Below are positions 50,597 through 61,329 of a stretch of DNA of 64,000 bases, one piece after another. Below the pieces are notes generated by a model that did not search any database, had not been told where the DNA came from, and was given only the letters and a program-made list of their open reading frames with translations. Position 1 is the first letter of the stretch. Every line of letters starts with the position of its first letter. This DNA is from Serratia sp. M24T3 (GTDB lineage: Bacteria > Pseudomonadota > Gammaproteobacteria > Enterobacterales > Enterobacteriaceae), in contig NZ_AJHJ01000009.1 in the NCBI RefSeq assembly GCF_000257645.1, positions 62,001 through 126,000 of the forward strand, written 5' to 3'. The position numbers and the translations under genes were made by a program.

Positions 50597-50623
50597 AAAA
50601 CGGACACCCGTAATGTCCGTTTT
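50597..50623 (-). terminator. Terminator after aroA
   Basis: AAAACGGACA (50597-50606) and TGTCCGTTTT (50614-50623) form a perfect 10-bp stem with a 7-nt loop. TTTTTTTCTTTTT follows on the minus strand. It ends the serC-aroA operon before cmk. Confidence 0.92.
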
Positions 50624-50644
50624 GATCACGCGAGATATAAAACC

Positions 50645-51928
50645 TTAAGCCGGTGTGCTCAATGAAGCCAGGCGTTCAAAATAATCAGGGAAGGTCTTGG
50701 CGGTGCATTTCGGATCGAGAATGGTAACCGGGGTATCAGATAACGCCACCAGCGAGAAACACATCGCCATGCGGTGGTCATTATAGGTGCCAATTTCCGC
50801 AAAGGTCAGTGAAGTTGGCGGGACGATACTAATGTAATCTTCGCCCTCTTCCACCGTGGCGCCGACTTTACGCAGTTCGATCGCCATTGCCGCCAGACGA
50901 TCGGTTTCCTTCACGCGCCAGTTATATATGTTGCGCAGCGTTGTAGGGCCCTGAGCAAACAGCGCCGCGGTAGCAATAGTCATGGCTGCATCGGGAATAT
51001 GATTCATATCCATGTCGATGCCATGCAATTCACCGCGAGTACACTCGATATAATCTTCAGACCAGTTGACCGTCGCGCCCATTTTCTCCAGCACGTCGGC
51101 AAAACGAATATCGCCCTGCATGCTGTTTTTACCAATACCGGTTACGCGAACCGTGCCACCCTTGATAGCCGCAGCCGCCAGGAAATAAGAGGCGGAAGAG
51201 GCATCGCCCTCGACCAGGTAGTTACCCGGCGAAAGATAGCTCTGCCTGGCCTGCACGCGAAACTGCTGATAGTCTTCATTGACTACGACCACGCCAAAGC
51301 TTTTCATCAGATTCAGGGTAATATCGATATAAGGTTTTGAAACTAAATCACCCTTGATACGAATAATAGTGTCATTTTCCGCCAACGGTGCAGTCATCAG
51401 CAGCGCGGTCAGGAACTGGCTGGATACGCTGCCATCAACGCTGATTTCACCGCCTTTGAAGCCACCGCGCAGGCGCAATGGCGGGTAGTCTTCTTGCTCG
51501 AGGTAGTCGATCTGCGCACCACCGAGACGCAAAGCGTCAACGAGATGGCCGATTGGGCGCTCTTTCATGCGCGGCTCGCCGGTCAATACTACATCTTGTT
51601 GACCCAGGCATAACGCGGCCGCCAGCGGGCGCATTGCTGTTCCGGCATTGCCCAGAAACAGTTCCAGATTATCGGCTTTCGGGAAAATCCCGCCTAAACC
51701 GTCAATTTCGCAAAGGGTGCGGTCAGCCGACAGGCGATGCGTGACACCCAGAGCGGTCAGGGCGTTGAGCATATGGCGAACGTCGTCACTGTCCAGCAGA
51801 TTGGTCAGTCGAGTCGTGCCTTTGGCAAAAGCGGCCAGTAAAAGTGCACGGTTCGAGACGCTTTTTGAACCGGGTAAATTAATTGTGCCGTTGACATGCG
51901 CAACAGGCTGAATAGTTAAAGCTTCCAC
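50645..51928 (-). CDS. aroA: 3-phosphoshikimate 1-carboxyvinyltransferase (EPSP synthase)
   Basis: The 427-residue enzyme condenses shikimate-3-phosphate and phosphoenolpyruvate in aromatic amino-acid synthesis. Conserved segments are [49 protein letters not shown] and [11 protein letters not shown]. The [10 protein letters not shown] loop has the ordinary class I form. Length equals E. coli AroA (427). It is the second gene of serC-aroA, separated by a strong intercistronic hairpin. Confidence 0.97.
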   Translation of the reverse strand: MEALTIQPVAHVNGTINLPGSKSVSNRALLLAAFAKGTTRLTNLLDSDDVRHMLNALTALGVTHRLSADRTLCEIDGLGGIFPKADNLELFLGNAGTAMRPLAAALCLGQQDVVLTGEPRMKERPIGHLVDALRLGGAQIDYLEQEDYPPLRLRGGFKGGEISVDGSVSSQFLTALLMTAPLAENDTIIRIKGDLVSKPYIDITLNLMKSFGVVVVNEDYQQFRVQARQSYLSPGNYLVEGDASSASYFLAAAAIKGGTVRVTGIGKNSMQGDIRFADVLEKMGATVNWSEDYIECTRGELHGIDMDMNHIPDAAMTIATAALFAQGPTTLRNIYNWRVKETDRLAAMAIELRKVGATVEEGEDYISIVPPTSLTFAEIGTYNDHRMAMCFSLVALSDTPVTILDPKCTAKTFPDYFERLASLSTPA

Positions 51929-51971
51929 AGGGTCCCCACAAATCGGAAAAGGTCTTCGTTAATCTTTCAAA

Positions 51972-52007
51972 AAACATAACCCCGGATCATTGACCGGGGT
52001 TATGTTT
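51972..52007 (-). terminator. Intercistronic terminator or attenuator between serC and aroA
   Basis: AAACATAACCCCGG (51972-51985) and CCGGGGTTATGTTT (51994-52007) form a perfect 14-bp stem with an 8-nt loop. Reading the minus strand, a run of six Ts follows the stem. It looks like a complete terminator inside an operon, so a large share of serC transcripts probably stop before aroA. Confidence 0.88.
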
Positions 52008-52064
52008 AATCACCAACATTTCTAATAATAAAAATGCAAATCAAACAGTTAGCTTTGCGCGGAA

Positions 52065-53150
52065 TTAACCGTGACGTTTTTCAAAGTCATTCATAAACGC
52101 AGTCAACGCCTGAACGCCTTCCAGCGGCATGGCATTATAGATAGAGGCGCGCATTCCACCAACTACGCGGTGGCCCTTGAGGGCATGCAGACCGGCTGCC
52201 AGTGATTCTTTCAGGAATACTTCATCCAGAGCAGGATTTGCCAGCTGGAATGGAATATTCATGCGTGAACGGTTGGCGTCGGCTACCTGGTTGCGGTAGA
52301 AGTTGCTGCTATCGATAGTTTTGTACAGCAACTCAGCTTTCGCTTTGTTGCGTTTTTCGATTTCAGCAATGCCACCCTGCTCTTTCAGCCATTTAAATAC
52401 CATACCAGACAGGTACCAGGCGAAAGTTGGCGGCGTGTTGAACATAGATTCGTTTTCGGCCAGCACGGTGTAGTCGAGAATTGACGGCAGCTCTTTGCGC
52501 GCCTTGCCAAGCAGGTCTTCACGCACGATAACCAACGTCAGGCCAGCAGGTCCGATGTTCTTTTGCGCGCCAGCGTAAATCACGCCAAAGCGGCTAACAT
52601 CAATCTGGCTTGACAGAATGGTGGACGAGAAGTCGGCGATAACCACTTTGTCGCCAAAATCAGGCAGTTCATCAATCGCCAGACCATCGATAGTTTCGTT
52701 CGGGCAATAGTGAACATAGGCCGCGTCCTGGCTCAGTTTCCACTCGCTCATTGGCAGCAGGCCGCGCTTGTCACCGATAGTAGTAGTGATATCAATAACG
52801 TTCGGCGTGCAATATTTTTGCGCTTCTTTCACTGCGCTGTGTGCCCAATAACCGCCGTCGATGTAGTCTGCGGTAGATTTATCGCCCAGCAGGTTCATCG
52901 GGATTGCGGCGAACTGCGCGCGCGCACCACCGTGACAGAACAGGACTTTATAGTTCGAGGGGATATTCATCAGGTCACGAATATCCTTTTCGGACTCTTC
53001 GGCTACCTGGATAAACTCCTTGCTACGGTGACTGATTTCCATCACCGAGGTACCGAGGCCGTGCCAGTTGCAGAGTTCTTGTTCGGCACGACGTAACACT
53101 TCAGCCGGGATCATCGCCGGGCCTGAGCTAAAATTGTATACCTGAGTCAT
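52065..53150 (-). CDS. serC: Phosphoserine/phosphohydroxythreonine aminotransferase
   Basis: The 361-residue class V PLP enzyme acts in serine and pyridoxine synthesis. It begins [21 protein letters not shown], has the PLP-binding Lys in [18 protein letters not shown], and ends with [23 protein letters not shown]. It is the first gene of serC-aroA and its length is close to E. coli SerC (362). It diverges from ycaO across a 276-bp gap. GAGGGGAAATG contains its ribosome site and start. Confidence 0.97.
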   Translation of the reverse strand: MTQVYNFSSGPAMIPAEVLRRAEQELCNWHGLGTSVMEISHRSKEFIQVAEESEKDIRDLMNIPSNYKVLFCHGGARAQFAAIPMNLLGDKSTADYIDGGYWAHSAVKEAQKYCTPNVIDITTTIGDKRGLLPMSEWKLSQDAAYVHYCPNETIDGLAIDELPDFGDKVVIADFSSTILSSQIDVSRFGVIYAGAQKNIGPAGLTLVIVREDLLGKARKELPSILDYTVLAENESMFNTPPTFAWYLSGMVFKWLKEQGGIAEIEKRNKAKAELLYKTIDSSNFYRNQVADANRSRMNIPFQLANPALDEVFLKESLAAGLHALKGHRVVGGMRASIYNAMPLEGVQALTAFMNDFEKRHG

Positions 53151-53426
53151 TTCCCCTCACCACTTCTTTTAGATAGCTACTTGAAAGCCAGTTGTGTCAT
53201 TGATTGACAGCCACAATAACGCGATGGGCATTATCAACAACCAGTTAATCGGTTTTATCACTGGTCTCCACCTGCTGCAATTGTTATTCGCCACAGATTA
53301 ATAATCAGTAATAAAATTCATGTCGCCAGCGCTGATATTCTTTTTTCTTAGCGGCACGAATACATGGAGCTGAAGCCAAAAAACCCGTATCATTGCGCGT
53401 TTTTAGAACGCACAAAAGTGAACTCA

Positions 53427-55190
53427 ATGACGCAAACTTTTATCCCTGGCAAAGACGCGGCGCTGGAAGACTCCATCTCCCGTTTTCAGCAGAAACTTAC
53501 CGATCTCGGCTTCAATATTGAAGAGGCCTCGTGGCTGAATCCGGTCCCACACGTCTGGTCCGTACACATTCGCGATCGCGATTGCCCGCTGTGCTTCACC
53601 AACGGCAAGGGAGCCAGTAAAAAAGCGGCATTGGCCTCGGCGCTTGGAGAATACTTCGAACGTCTGTCCACCAACTATTTCTTCGCCGATTTCTATCTGG
53701 GCAAAGAGATTGCCAACGGCGATTTCGTTCACTATCCGAATGAAAAATGGTTCCCAATCCCGGCAGATAACAGCCTGCCAGCGGGCATCCTCGATGAGCG
53801 CCTGCACGCGTTTTACGACGAAGAGAAAGAGCTAACCGGCGGCGATTTGATCGATCTGCAATCCGGCAATGCGGATCGTGGGATCTGCGCCCTGCCGTTT
53901 ACGCGTCAGTCAGACCAGCAAACCGTTTATATCCCGATGAACATTATCGGCAACCTGTATGTTTCCAACGGCATGTCAGCGGGTAACACCGCCAACGAAG
54001 CGCGCGTTCAGGGCCTTTCCGAAGTTTTCGAACGTTACGTTAAAAATCGCATTATCGCCGAGTCAATCAGCCTGCCAGAAATTCCGGCCGACGTGCTGGC
54101 GCGCTATCCAGGCGTGGTGGAAGCCATTGCCAAGCTGGAAGAAGAAGGTTTCCCAATCCTTTCTTATGATGCTTCTCTGGGTGGCAACTATCCGGTGATT
54201 TGCGTTGTACTCTTCAATCCGGCCAACGGTACCTGTTTCGCCTCTTTTGGTGCTCACCCAGACTTTGGCGTGGCGCTTGAGCGCACCGTGACCGAGCTGC
54301 TGCAGGGTCGTAGCCTGAAAGATCTGGACGTGTTTACTGCGCCAACCTTCGACGACGAAGAAGTTGCCGAGCACGCTAACCTGGAAACTCACTTTATCGA
54401 TTCAAGCGGCCTTATCTGTTGGGATCTGTTCAAGCAGGACGCTGACTTCGAGTTTGCAGACTGGAGCTTCAGCGGCAGCACCGAAGAAGAGTTCGCGACT
54501 CTGATGGCTATTTTCGATAAGGAAGACGCCGAAGTTTATATCGCCGATTACGAGCATCTTGACGTTTACGCGTGCCGTATTATCGTTCCGGGCATGTCCG
54601 ATATTTACCCGGCGGAAGACCTGCTGCTGGCCAATAACAGCATGGGCGCCCACCTGCGCGAGCAAATTCTGGCCTTGCCAGACACTGAATTTGCCCCGGA
54701 AGAGTATCTGGAAATGATCACTCAGCTGGATGACGAAGGTCTGGACGACTTCACCCGCGTCCGCGAACTGCTGGGCATCGCCAGCGGCAAGGATAACGGC
54801 TGGTCTACGCTGCGCGTCGGCGAACTGAAATCAATGCTGGCGCTGGCCGGTGGTGATATGGATCAGGCTCTGACCTGGGCCGAGTGGGCACACGAGTTCA
54901 ATTCCTCCGTGTACAGCGACGAGCGCAATAACTATTACCGTTGCCTGCAAACTCTGCTGCAACTGGCGCTGGAGCCAGAGCGCGAAGCCTCTCAGTACTA
55001 TGGCGCATTCGTTAAAATGTACGGTCAGGAAGCCGTTGAGCGTGCCTCTGCGGCTATTAGCGGCGAAGAGCGTTTCCACGGTTTGTTTGCCGTTGATGCA
55101 GATCTTAAAGCCTTGCCTGCTCATCAGGGGCTGCTGGCAGCCTATGAAAAATTGCAGGCGGCCAAACGTCGTCACTGGTCAAAAGCATAA
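53427..55190 (+). CDS. ycaO: YcaO protein, ribosomal S12 methylthiotransferase accessory factor
   Basis: The 587-residue protein combines an ATP-grasp-like YcaO domain (about 60-420, with NGKGASKKAALASALGEYFERLS and EARVQGLSEVFERYVKNR) and a C-terminal tetratricopeptide-like region. In E. coli it assists RimO in beta-methylthiolation of Asp in ribosomal protein S12, and it is the founding member of the ATP-dependent cyclodehydratase superfamily. I start at the ATG at 53427-53429 (MTQTFIPGKD), as in E. coli (586 aa). The frame is open 21 codons farther without homology. No peptide-modification cluster surrounds it. Confidence 0.94.
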   Translation: MTQTFIPGKDAALEDSISRFQQKLTDLGFNIEEASWLNPVPHVWSVHIRDRDCPLCFTNGKGASKKAALASALGEYFERLSTNYFFADFYLGKEIANGDFVHYPNEKWFPIPADNSLPAGILDERLHAFYDEEKELTGGDLIDLQSGNADRGICALPFTRQSDQQTVYIPMNIIGNLYVSNGMSAGNTANEARVQGLSEVFERYVKNRIIAESISLPEIPADVLARYPGVVEAIAKLEEEGFPILSYDASLGGNYPVICVVLFNPANGTCFASFGAHPDFGVALERTVTELLQGRSLKDLDVFTAPTFDDEEVAEHANLETHFIDSSGLICWDLFKQDADFEFADWSFSGSTEEEFATLMAIFDKEDAEVYIADYEHLDVYACRIIVPGMSDIYPAEDLLLANNSMGAHLREQILALPDTEFAPEEYLEMITQLDDEGLDDFTRVRELLGIASGKDNGWSTLRVGELKSMLALAGGDMDQALTWAEWAHEFNSSVYSDERNNYYRCLQTLLQLALEPEREASQYYGAFVKMYGQEAVERASAAISGEERFHGLFAVDADLKALPAHQGLLAAYEKLQAAKRRHWSKA

Positions 55191-55218
55191 TTAGCGCCGC
55201 TTAGGATTTGTATTTACT

Positions 55219-55249
55219 AAAAAACCGGTGGGAAACTGCCGGTTTTTTT
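55219..55249 (+). terminator. Terminator after ycaO
   Basis: AAAAAACCGG (55219-55228) and CCGGTTTTTT (55239-55248) form a 10-bp stem with a 10-nt loop and a T-run. It lies 28 bp after the ycaO stop. Confidence 0.9.
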
Positions 55250-55250
55250 A

Positions 55251-55613
55251 TTCTCGCTTTCCCTGTTAAATAACCTTTTTGATTCAATCCTTTATGGCAG
55301 AAGGAAATAAAGGCATTTTATCTGGTTTGACTCTCCTGATATTCCAGAGTTAAATAGCGGAAAATTAAATTTAACATTGGATATATTTCACCAAGATAGA
55401 CTTTTTAATTGTTAAATAACGCTATTTTTTATTTTCATAATTTCCACACCGCTCCAACATTACTTCATAAATATCAACGGACAGCCCGTTGGGAATGGCA
55501 AGCTGGTAAACTTTTAATATAAATCTTAAAAAATATTTTTACGTTACTTATCAAATAATTAATCGCTTATTGACCCTTTCGCCTTTTTATCTTTTTGCTT
55601 GTTAACCCCTCTC
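55251..55613. other. AT-rich upstream region of the pfl operon
   Basis: No gene is visible. The region is strongly A/T-rich with short runs of T and A, as expected of the long multi-promoter pfl control region of E. coli, which binds ArcA, FNR and IHF. I did not resolve individual upstream promoters. Confidence 0.45.
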
Positions 55614-55692
55614 ATGATCCAAATCAATAACTCAACTAAACTATCTTGCTAGTCTCTGTCTTGCAGTACATAACCCCGATAAGAGAGTTAAT
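55614..55692 (+). promoter_or_regulatory. FNR-type site and leader upstream of focA
   Basis: ATGAT-CCAA-ATCAA (55614-55627) matches the FNR consensus TTGAT-N4-ATCAA at nine of ten bases. A TAGTCT hexamer at 55650-55655 would put a start about 41 bp downstream of the site centre, the class II activator position. AAGAGAG at 55681-55687 is the focA ribosome site. Confidence 0.55.
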
Positions 55693-56556
55693 GTGAACGC
55701 TGACAACCCTTTCAATTTATTATTACCAGCAGCAACGGCTAAAGTCGCTGAAGATGCAGGTGTGTATAAAGCTACTAAACAACCTATAAAAACTTTCTTC
55801 CTGGCGATTACTGCCGGCGTATTTATTTCAATCGCCTTCGTTTTTTATATCACCTCGACAACTGGCACTTCGACCATTCCTTTCGGACTGGCAAAGCTGG
55901 TGGGGGGTATTTGTTTCTCTTTGGGGCTAATGCTGGTGGTGGTTTGCGGTGCAGACTTGTTTACCTCCACCGTGCTAACCGTTATTGCCAAAGCCAGCGG
56001 TCGAATTACATGGGGACAGCTGGCGCGTAACTGGGCCAACGTCTATATCGGCAATCTGGTGGGTGCTCTGTTTTTTGTGGCGCTGATTTGGCTTTCCGGC
56101 ATGGCGATGACTGATAACGGCCAATGGGGATTGAATGTCCTGCAAACTGCCGATCACAAAATGCATCACACTTTTGTCGAGGCTGTTTGTCTTGGGATCC
56201 TGGCCAATCTGATGGTTTGTCTGGCGGTCTGGATGAGTTACTCCGGGCGAAGCCTGATGGACAAAATGTTCGCCATGATTCTGCCGGTTGCTATGTTTGT
56301 TGCCTGCGGCTTCGAGCACAGCATTGCCAACATGTTCATGATCCCACTCGGGATTGTTATCAAAAATTTCGCTGCTCCCGAGTTTTGGCAAGCCGTTGGC
56401 AGTGCGCCGGAAAAGTTTGCCGACCTGAATATTTTACAATTTGTCACTGCCAATCTGGTCCCGGTGACGATGGGTAACATCATCGGTGGCGGCTTGCTGG
56501 TGGGTCTAACCTATTGGGTTATTTATCTGCGCGATGGGCAAGCTCAGCAACATTAA
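55693..56556 (+). CDS. focA: Formate channel FocA
   Basis: The 287-residue pentameric formate/nitrite channel has six transmembrane helices and begins NADNPFNLLLPAATAKVAEDAGVYKA. Typical segments are KLVGGICFSLGLMLVVVCGADLFT and LGILANLMVCLAVWMSYSGRSLMDK. It exports and imports formate made by PflB. The start is a GTG at 55693 with AAGAGAG a few bases upstream; FocA in E. coli is 285 residues. It lies 55 bp before pflB. Confidence 0.95.
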   Translation: MNADNPFNLLLPAATAKVAEDAGVYKATKQPIKTFFLAITAGVFISIAFVFYITSTTGTSTIPFGLAKLVGGICFSLGLMLVVVCGADLFTSTVLTVIAKASGRITWGQLARNWANVYIGNLVGALFFVALIWLSGMAMTDNGQWGLNVLQTADHKMHHTFVEAVCLGILANLMVCLAVWMSYSGRSLMDKMFAMILPVAMFVACGFEHSIANMFMIPLGIVIKNFAAPEFWQAVGSAPEKFADLNILQFVTANLVPVTMGNIIGGGLLVGLTYWVIYLRDGQAQQH

Positions 56557-56611
56557 CGCTGCCGGTCGTGAAATTTAGATTTTGGGAAATTAAATTAGAG
56601 GTAGGTGCAAC

Positions 56612-58894
56612 ATGTCTAAGCTCAATGAGAAATTGACCACTGCATGGCAGAATTTTAGCGCTGGCGAGTGGCAGACTGAAGTCAACGTACGTGACTTTAT
56701 TCAGAAAAACTACTCCCCTTACGAGGGCGATGAATCATTTTTGGCAGGCGCCACTGCGGCGACGACGACTCTGTGGGACAGCGTGATGGTAGGCATCAAG
56801 CAGGAAAACGCGACTAAAGCGCCTGTTGATTTCGATACCGACCTTGCCTCGACAATCACCTCGCACGATGCCGGTTATATCAATAAATCGCTGGAAACCA
56901 TTGTTGGTTTGCAGACCGATGCGCCATTAAAACGCGCCATTATTCCTTTCGGCGGCATCAAAATGGTTGAGGGTTCGTGTCAGGTTTATGGCCGTGAACT
57001 CGACCCGCAGCTGAAAAAAACCTTTACTGAATATCGCAAAACGCATAATCAGGGCGTATTTGATGTTTACACCAAAGACATCCTGAACTGCCGTAAATCT
57101 GGCGTTTTGACCGGTTTACCTGATGCCTATGGCCGTGGCCGTATTATCGGTGACTATCGCCGCGTCGCGCTTTACGGCATCGACTACTTGATGGCCGACA
57201 AATACGCGCAATTCCAATCCCTGCAATCACGACTGGAAAACGGCGAAGATTTGTCGATGACCATTCAGCTGCGCGAAGAAATCTCTGAACAGCATCGTGC
57301 GCTGGGCCAAATCAAACAAATGGCGGCCAAATACGGTTTCGACATTTCGGGCCCAGCAAGCACTGCTCAAGAAGCCGTGCAGTGGACATACTTCGGCTAT
57401 CTGGCGGCGGTGAAATCACAAAACGGTGCAGCAATGTCATTCGGTCGCGTATCGACCTTCCTCGACATATTCATCGAACGCGATATCAAAGCCGGCAAAC
57501 TGAATGAAAAACAAGCACAGGAATTAATTGACCATCTGGTAATGAAACTGCGCATGGTGCGTTTCCTGCGTACTCCAGAATACGACGAGTTGTTCTCGGG
57601 TGACCCAATCTGGGCGACAGAATCTATCGCCGGTATGGGCGTCGATGGCCGCACGCTGGTGACTAAAAACAGCTTCCGCTTCCTGAACACTCTATACACT
57701 ATGGGGCCTTCCCCAGAGCCAAACATGACCATTTTGTGGTCAGAAAAGCTGCCGGTAAACTTCAAGAAATACGCGGCTAAAGTCTCCATCGATACTTCAT
57801 CCATTCAGTATGAAAATGACGATCTGATGCGTCCGGACTTTAACAATGATGATTACGCCATTGCCTGCTGCGTGAGCCCGATGATTGTCGGCAAACAGAT
57901 GCAATTCTTCGGCGCGCGAGCCAACCTGGCAAAAACCATGCTCTACGCCATCAATGGCGGTGTTGACGAGAAGATGAAAATCCAGGTTGGCCCTAAAGAA
58001 GCGCCAATGATGGATGAAGTGCTGGACTACGATAAAGTGATGGAACGTATGGATCACTTTATGGATTGGCTGGCCAAACAGTATGTAACTGCGTTGAATG
58101 TCATTCACTTTATGCACGACAAATACAGCTACGAAGCTTCACTGATGGCGCTGCACGATCGCGATGTTTATCGCACTATGGCTTGCGGTATAGCCGGTTT
58201 ATCAGTAGCTGCCGACTCACTGTCTGCGATTAAATACGCCAAAGTCAGCACTATCCGTGATGAAGATGGCCTGGCCGTTGATTTCAAAATCGAAGGCGAA
58301 TATCCACAGTTCGGTAACAACGATGCGCGGGTTGACGATATTGCCTGCGACCTGGTCGAACGTTTCATGAAGAAAATTCAGAAACTGCCAACCTATCGCG
58401 ACGCGGTGGCTACCCAGTCAGTGCTTACCATCACCTCAAACGTGGTGTACGGTAAGAAAACAGGTAACACTCCAGACGGTCGCCGTGCCGGTGCACCATT
58501 TGGACCAGGCGCCAACCCGATGCATGGCCGTGACCAGAAAGGCGCCGTTGCCTCTCTGACCTCAGTGGCTAAACTGCCGTTTGCCTACGCCAAAGACGGT
58601 ATTTCATATACTTTCTCCATCGTGCCAAACGCGCTGGGCAAAGACGATAACGTACGCAAAGCCAACCTTGCTGGACTGATGGACGGTTACTTCCATCATG
58701 AAGACGCCATCGAGGGCGGCCAGCACCTTAACGTCAACGTGATGAACCGCGAGATGCTGCTTGAAGCGATGGAAGATCCTGAAAAATATCCACAGCTGAC
58801 CATCCGCGTTTCCGGCTATGCCGTGCGCTTTAACTCGCTGACCAAAGAGCAGCAGCAGGACGTTATTACCCGAACCTTTACTAAATCCATGTAA
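56612..58894 (+). CDS. pflB: Pyruvate formate-lyase
   Basis: The 760-residue glycyl-radical enzyme converts pyruvate and CoA to acetyl-CoA and formate under anaerobiosis. The catalytic cysteine pair is in [15 protein letters not shown] (about 418-420), and the radical glycine lies in [14 protein letters not shown] near residue 735. The length is that of E. coli PflB, and the surrounding focA and pflA confirm it against other glycyl-radical enzymes. GAGGTAGG upstream is the ribosome site. Confidence 0.98.
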   Translation: MSKLNEKLTTAWQNFSAGEWQTEVNVRDFIQKNYSPYEGDESFLAGATAATTTLWDSVMVGIKQENATKAPVDFDTDLASTITSHDAGYINKSLETIVGLQTDAPLKRAIIPFGGIKMVEGSCQVYGRELDPQLKKTFTEYRKTHNQGVFDVYTKDILNCRKSGVLTGLPDAYGRGRIIGDYRRVALYGIDYLMADKYAQFQSLQSRLENGEDLSMTIQLREEISEQHRALGQIKQMAAKYGFDISGPASTAQEAVQWTYFGYLAAVKSQNGAAMSFGRVSTFLDIFIERDIKAGKLNEKQAQELIDHLVMKLRMVRFLRTPEYDELFSGDPIWATESIAGMGVDGRTLVTKNSFRFLNTLYTMGPSPEPNMTILWSEKLPVNFKKYAAKVSIDTSSIQYENDDLMRPDFNNDDYAIACCVSPMIVGKQMQFFGARANLAKTMLYAINGGVDEKMKIQVGPKEAPMMDEVLDYDKVMERMDHFMDWLAKQYVTALNVIHFMHDKYSYEASLMALHDRDVYRTMACGIAGLSVAADSLSAIKYAKVSTIRDEDGLAVDFKIEGEYPQFGNNDARVDDIACDLVERFMKKIQKLPTYRDAVATQSVLTITSNVVYGKKTGNTPDGRRAGAPFGPGANPMHGRDQKGAVASLTSVAKLPFAYAKDGISYTFSIVPNALGKDDNVRKANLAGLMDGYFHHEDAIEGGQHLNVNVMNREMLLEAMEDPEKYPQLTIRVSGYAVRFNSLTKEQQQDVITRTFTKSM

Positions 58895-58924
58895 CCAGTA
58901 TTAAAGTTAATCGTCATTACTATC

Positions 58925-58950
58925 AAGGCTCTACTCCGGTAGGGCCTTTT
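58925..58950 (+). terminator. Weak hairpin between pflB and pflA
   Basis: AAGGCTCTAC (58925-58934) and GTAGGGCCTT (58939-58948) pair with one G-U, followed by only two extra Ts. It is likely to be a partial terminator or mRNA stabiliser, which would keep pflA expression below pflB. Confidence 0.6.
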
Positions 58951-59010
58951 GCCAGCTGCTTTTTCAAGACTCCACGAGAAGGAGTCCTGGGACTATGGAG
59001 AACACCTGCA

Positions 59011-59751
59011 ATGTCAATCCAAGGTCGCATTCACTCATATGAATCCTGCGGTACCGTTGACGGTCCCGGCATACGTTATATCGTGTTCTTTCAGGGCTGT
59101 CTGATGCGTTGTATGTACTGCCACAATCGCGACACCTGGGATCTGCACGGTGGCAAAGAGGTCAGCGTCGAAGATCTGATGAAAGAGATCGTGACCTATC
59201 GTCATTATATGAAAGCGTCGGGAGGCGGCGTTACCGCTTCAGGCGGAGAGGCTGTCTTGCAGGCCGAATTTGTGCGCGACTGGTTTCGCGCCTGTCAGGC
59301 AGAAGGCATTACAACCTGTTTAGACACCAACGGTTTTGTGCGTCGTTACGATCCGGTAATCGATGAACTGATCGATGCCACCGACCTGGTAATGCTTGAC
59401 CTGAAACAGCTCAATGATGATATCCACGAAAAACTGGTCGGCGTATCCAACCACCGCACGCTGGATTTCGCCCGCTATCTGGCCGAACGCAACAAACGCA
59501 CCTGGATCCGTTACGTAGTTGTGCCCGGTTGGTCAGATGATGAACACTCGGTCCACATGCTCGGCGAATTCACCAAAGATATGGCAAATATCGAAAAAAT
59601 CGAGCTGCTGCCCTATCACGAGCTTGGCAAGCATAAATGGATAGCGATGGGCGAAGAGTACGGCCTTGAGGGCGTTAACCCGCCGAGCAAAGAGATCATG
59701 GATAAGGTGAAAGGGATCTTGGAAAGCTATGGCCACACAGTAATGTATTAA
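59011..59751 (+). CDS. pflA: Pyruvate formate-lyase 1-activating enzyme
   Basis: The 246-residue radical SAM protein introduces the glycyl radical into PflB. The 4Fe-4S motif is CLMRCMYC (Cys-x3-Cys-x2-Cys), located near residue 30, followed by [14 protein letters not shown] (the SAM-binding GGE). Length equals E. coli PflA. It is 116 bp after pflB on the same strand and probably has its own promoter as well. The gene ends in front of a triple ERIC array. Confidence 0.97.
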   Translation: MSIQGRIHSYESCGTVDGPGIRYIVFFQGCLMRCMYCHNRDTWDLHGGKEVSVEDLMKEIVTYRHYMKASGGGVTASGGEAVLQAEFVRDWFRACQAEGITTCLDTNGFVRRYDPVIDELIDATDLVMLDLKQLNDDIHEKLVGVSNHRTLDFARYLAERNKRTWIRYVVVPGWSDDEHSVHMLGEFTKDMANIEKIELLPYHELGKHKWIAMGEEYGLEGVNPPSKEIMDKVKGILESYGHTVMY

Positions 59752-59796
59752 TAAATCAGTAAATTAAGTATGGTCGAGTCTTTAGCTTTTGGCAGA

Positions 59797-59909
59797 TACC
59801 CAAAGTAATTGGAGCTGCAACAAGGCGGCAAGCGAGACGAATCCCCGGGAGTTTACATCACTAAGTGACTGGGGCGAGCGAGCGTAGCCAACACAGTTGC
59901 GGTTACAGA
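59797..59909. repeat. ERIC element, copy 1 of 3, 3' end missing
   Basis: Begins TACCCAAAGTAATTGGAGCT and runs to GGTTACAGA, where the next copy starts directly, so the last 15 or so bases of a full unit (with the closing GGGTA) are missing. The core GGGAGTTTACATCACTAAGT carries two differences from the other two copies. Confidence 0.93.
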
Positions 59910-60033
59910 TACCCAAAGTAATTGGAGCTGCAACAAGGCGGCAAGCGAGACGAATCCCCGGGAGCTTACATCAGTAAGTGACTGGGGTGAGCGAGCGTAG
60001 CCAACACAGTTGCAGATTCAAGTACGAAGGGTA
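59910..60033. repeat. ERIC element, copy 2 of 3, complete
   Basis: A full 124-bp unit from TACCCAAAG to CGAAGGGTA, with the terminal TACCC/GGGTA inverted repeat intact. It is followed by a 20-bp fragment (60034-60053) that repeats the ERIC tail AACACAGTTGCGGTTGCAGA. Confidence 0.95.
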
Positions 60034-60053
60034 AACACAGTTGCGGTTGCAGA

Positions 60054-60177
60054 TACCCAAAGTAATTGGAGCTGCAACAAGGCGGCAAGCGAGACGAATC
60101 CCCGGGAGCTTACATGAGTAAGTGACTGGGGTGAGCGAGCGTAGCTAATACAGTTTCGGCTTCAAGTACGAAGGGTA
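60054..60177. repeat. ERIC element, copy 3 of 3, complete
   Basis: A full 124-bp unit from TACCCAAAG to CGAAGGGTA. It ends 7 bp before the ycaD stop codon, so it probably lies in the 3' untranslated part of the ycaD message, and of any pflA read-through. Confidence 0.95.
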
Positions 60178-60183
60178 TCTTTA

Positions 60184-61329
60184 TCAGGCAGTGGCAACAG
60201 GTGTAGATTGTTGATCCGCTTTGCGCAATAACATTACCAGATAAACCAGCGCCACGGCGGCGATCATCACAAACAACACCCGGTCAGAGTACTTCTGCAT
60301 CAGCATCGCGGTCATTGATGGCCCCGCCAGACTGCCAATGGTGTAGCTCATCAGCAATGTCTGGTTCATCGCCACCAACTCGTCCGAGCTAACCTTTTCA
60401 CAGGCCCAGGACATTGCTACCGGATACAGCGTAAAGCCGGCACAGCCCAGCACAAACAGAGCCGGTGCCATTGCATAACCTGCAAGCATTGCGATACTGC
60501 CGAGAATAATCACGAACACTTGCACACGCAGCACCATCAAACGACCATAGCGGTCGGCAAGTCGCCCTACCGGCCATTGGCCGATAATCCCGGAGCTGAC
60601 CAATAACGCCATCCAGTAACCCACATCTGCATCGCTCAAACCACGGTGCGCCAGAAACAGCGGCATCAAGCCGTAAAGCGAACCCAGCACAATACCGGAA
60701 ATTACGCAGCCATTGATTCCAAGCCGTGCACTACGCCGTTTGAACATCGGCCACACTGAAAGAGTTGGCAATTCGCTGTCTTGATTAGCAATGTGCGCAA
60801 ATAACAGCGGCAGCATAGCGATAACAATCAGCCCTGTGACCCACGGAATAACGCTAAACAATTCGGTGGAGACTTTACCGAGGAGCAACTGGCCCATAAC
60901 AGTGCCGATATAATAAACAATCATGTAAGCAGCCAACAGCTGCCCACGGTTTTTCACCGTTCCGCTACGCAGCAACGCACTCTCAACCACCACCCAAATC
61001 AGCGCACAGCCGATACCGGCCATAAAACGCCAACTGACCCATCCCATAAAGCTCATTGAGAGTGTCAATCCTGCGGTCGCAACGGCAAACAAGATGCAAG
61101 AAAGTTGGTAGCTGAGATTAAAGCCAAAGCGCTTGATGATTCGACCTGCAATCAATGTCCCTACTAAATTACCGGCGTAATAAGAAGAGCTTACCAGCCC
61201 CACTTTCCAGGTAGGCAGGGTTTCGTGCGTCAACCATAAAGGGACGAGGGTGCTCAAAACCGCAATTGATACGGTCAACAGCAAAAGGCCGCAGAGCAGC
61301 AACAGCACCGGGCGAGAATACGCAGACAT
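60184..61329 (-). CDS. ycaD: MFS-type transporter YcaD
   Basis: The 381-residue protein has twelve predicted membrane helices, beginning [24 protein letters not shown], with GRIIKRFG after helix 2 (the MFS loop 2-3 motif) and [10 protein letters not shown] in the second half. E. coli YcaD has 382 residues. The substrate is not established. It converges on pflA, with the ERIC array between. No clear ribosome site stood out, but the [10 protein letters not shown] start fits the family. Confidence 0.92.
   Translation of the reverse strand: MSAYSRPVLLLLCGLLLLTVSIAVLSTLVPLWLTHETLPTWKVGLVSSSYYAGNLVGTLIAGRIIKRFGFNLSYQLSCILFAVATAGLTLSMSFMGWVSWRFMAGIGCALIWVVVESALLRSGTVKNRGQLLAAYMIVYYIGTVMGQLLLGKVSTELFSVIPWVTGLIVIAMLPLLFAHIANQDSELPTLSVWPMFKRRSARLGINGCVISGIVLGSLYGLMPLFLAHRGLSDADVGYWMALLVSSGIIGQWPVGRLADRYGRLMVLRVQVFVIILGSIAMLAGYAMAPALFVLGCAGFTLYPVAMSWACEKVSSDELVAMNQTLLMSYTIGSLAGPSMTAMLMQKYSDRVLFVMIAAVALVYLVMLLRKADQQSTPVATA

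Noticed and set aside
53427-55190. YcaO as part of a RiPP biosynthetic cluster
   Set aside because: It is the housekeeping E. coli-type YcaO. No precursor peptide, dehydrogenase or transporter is nearby; neighbours are serC and focA.
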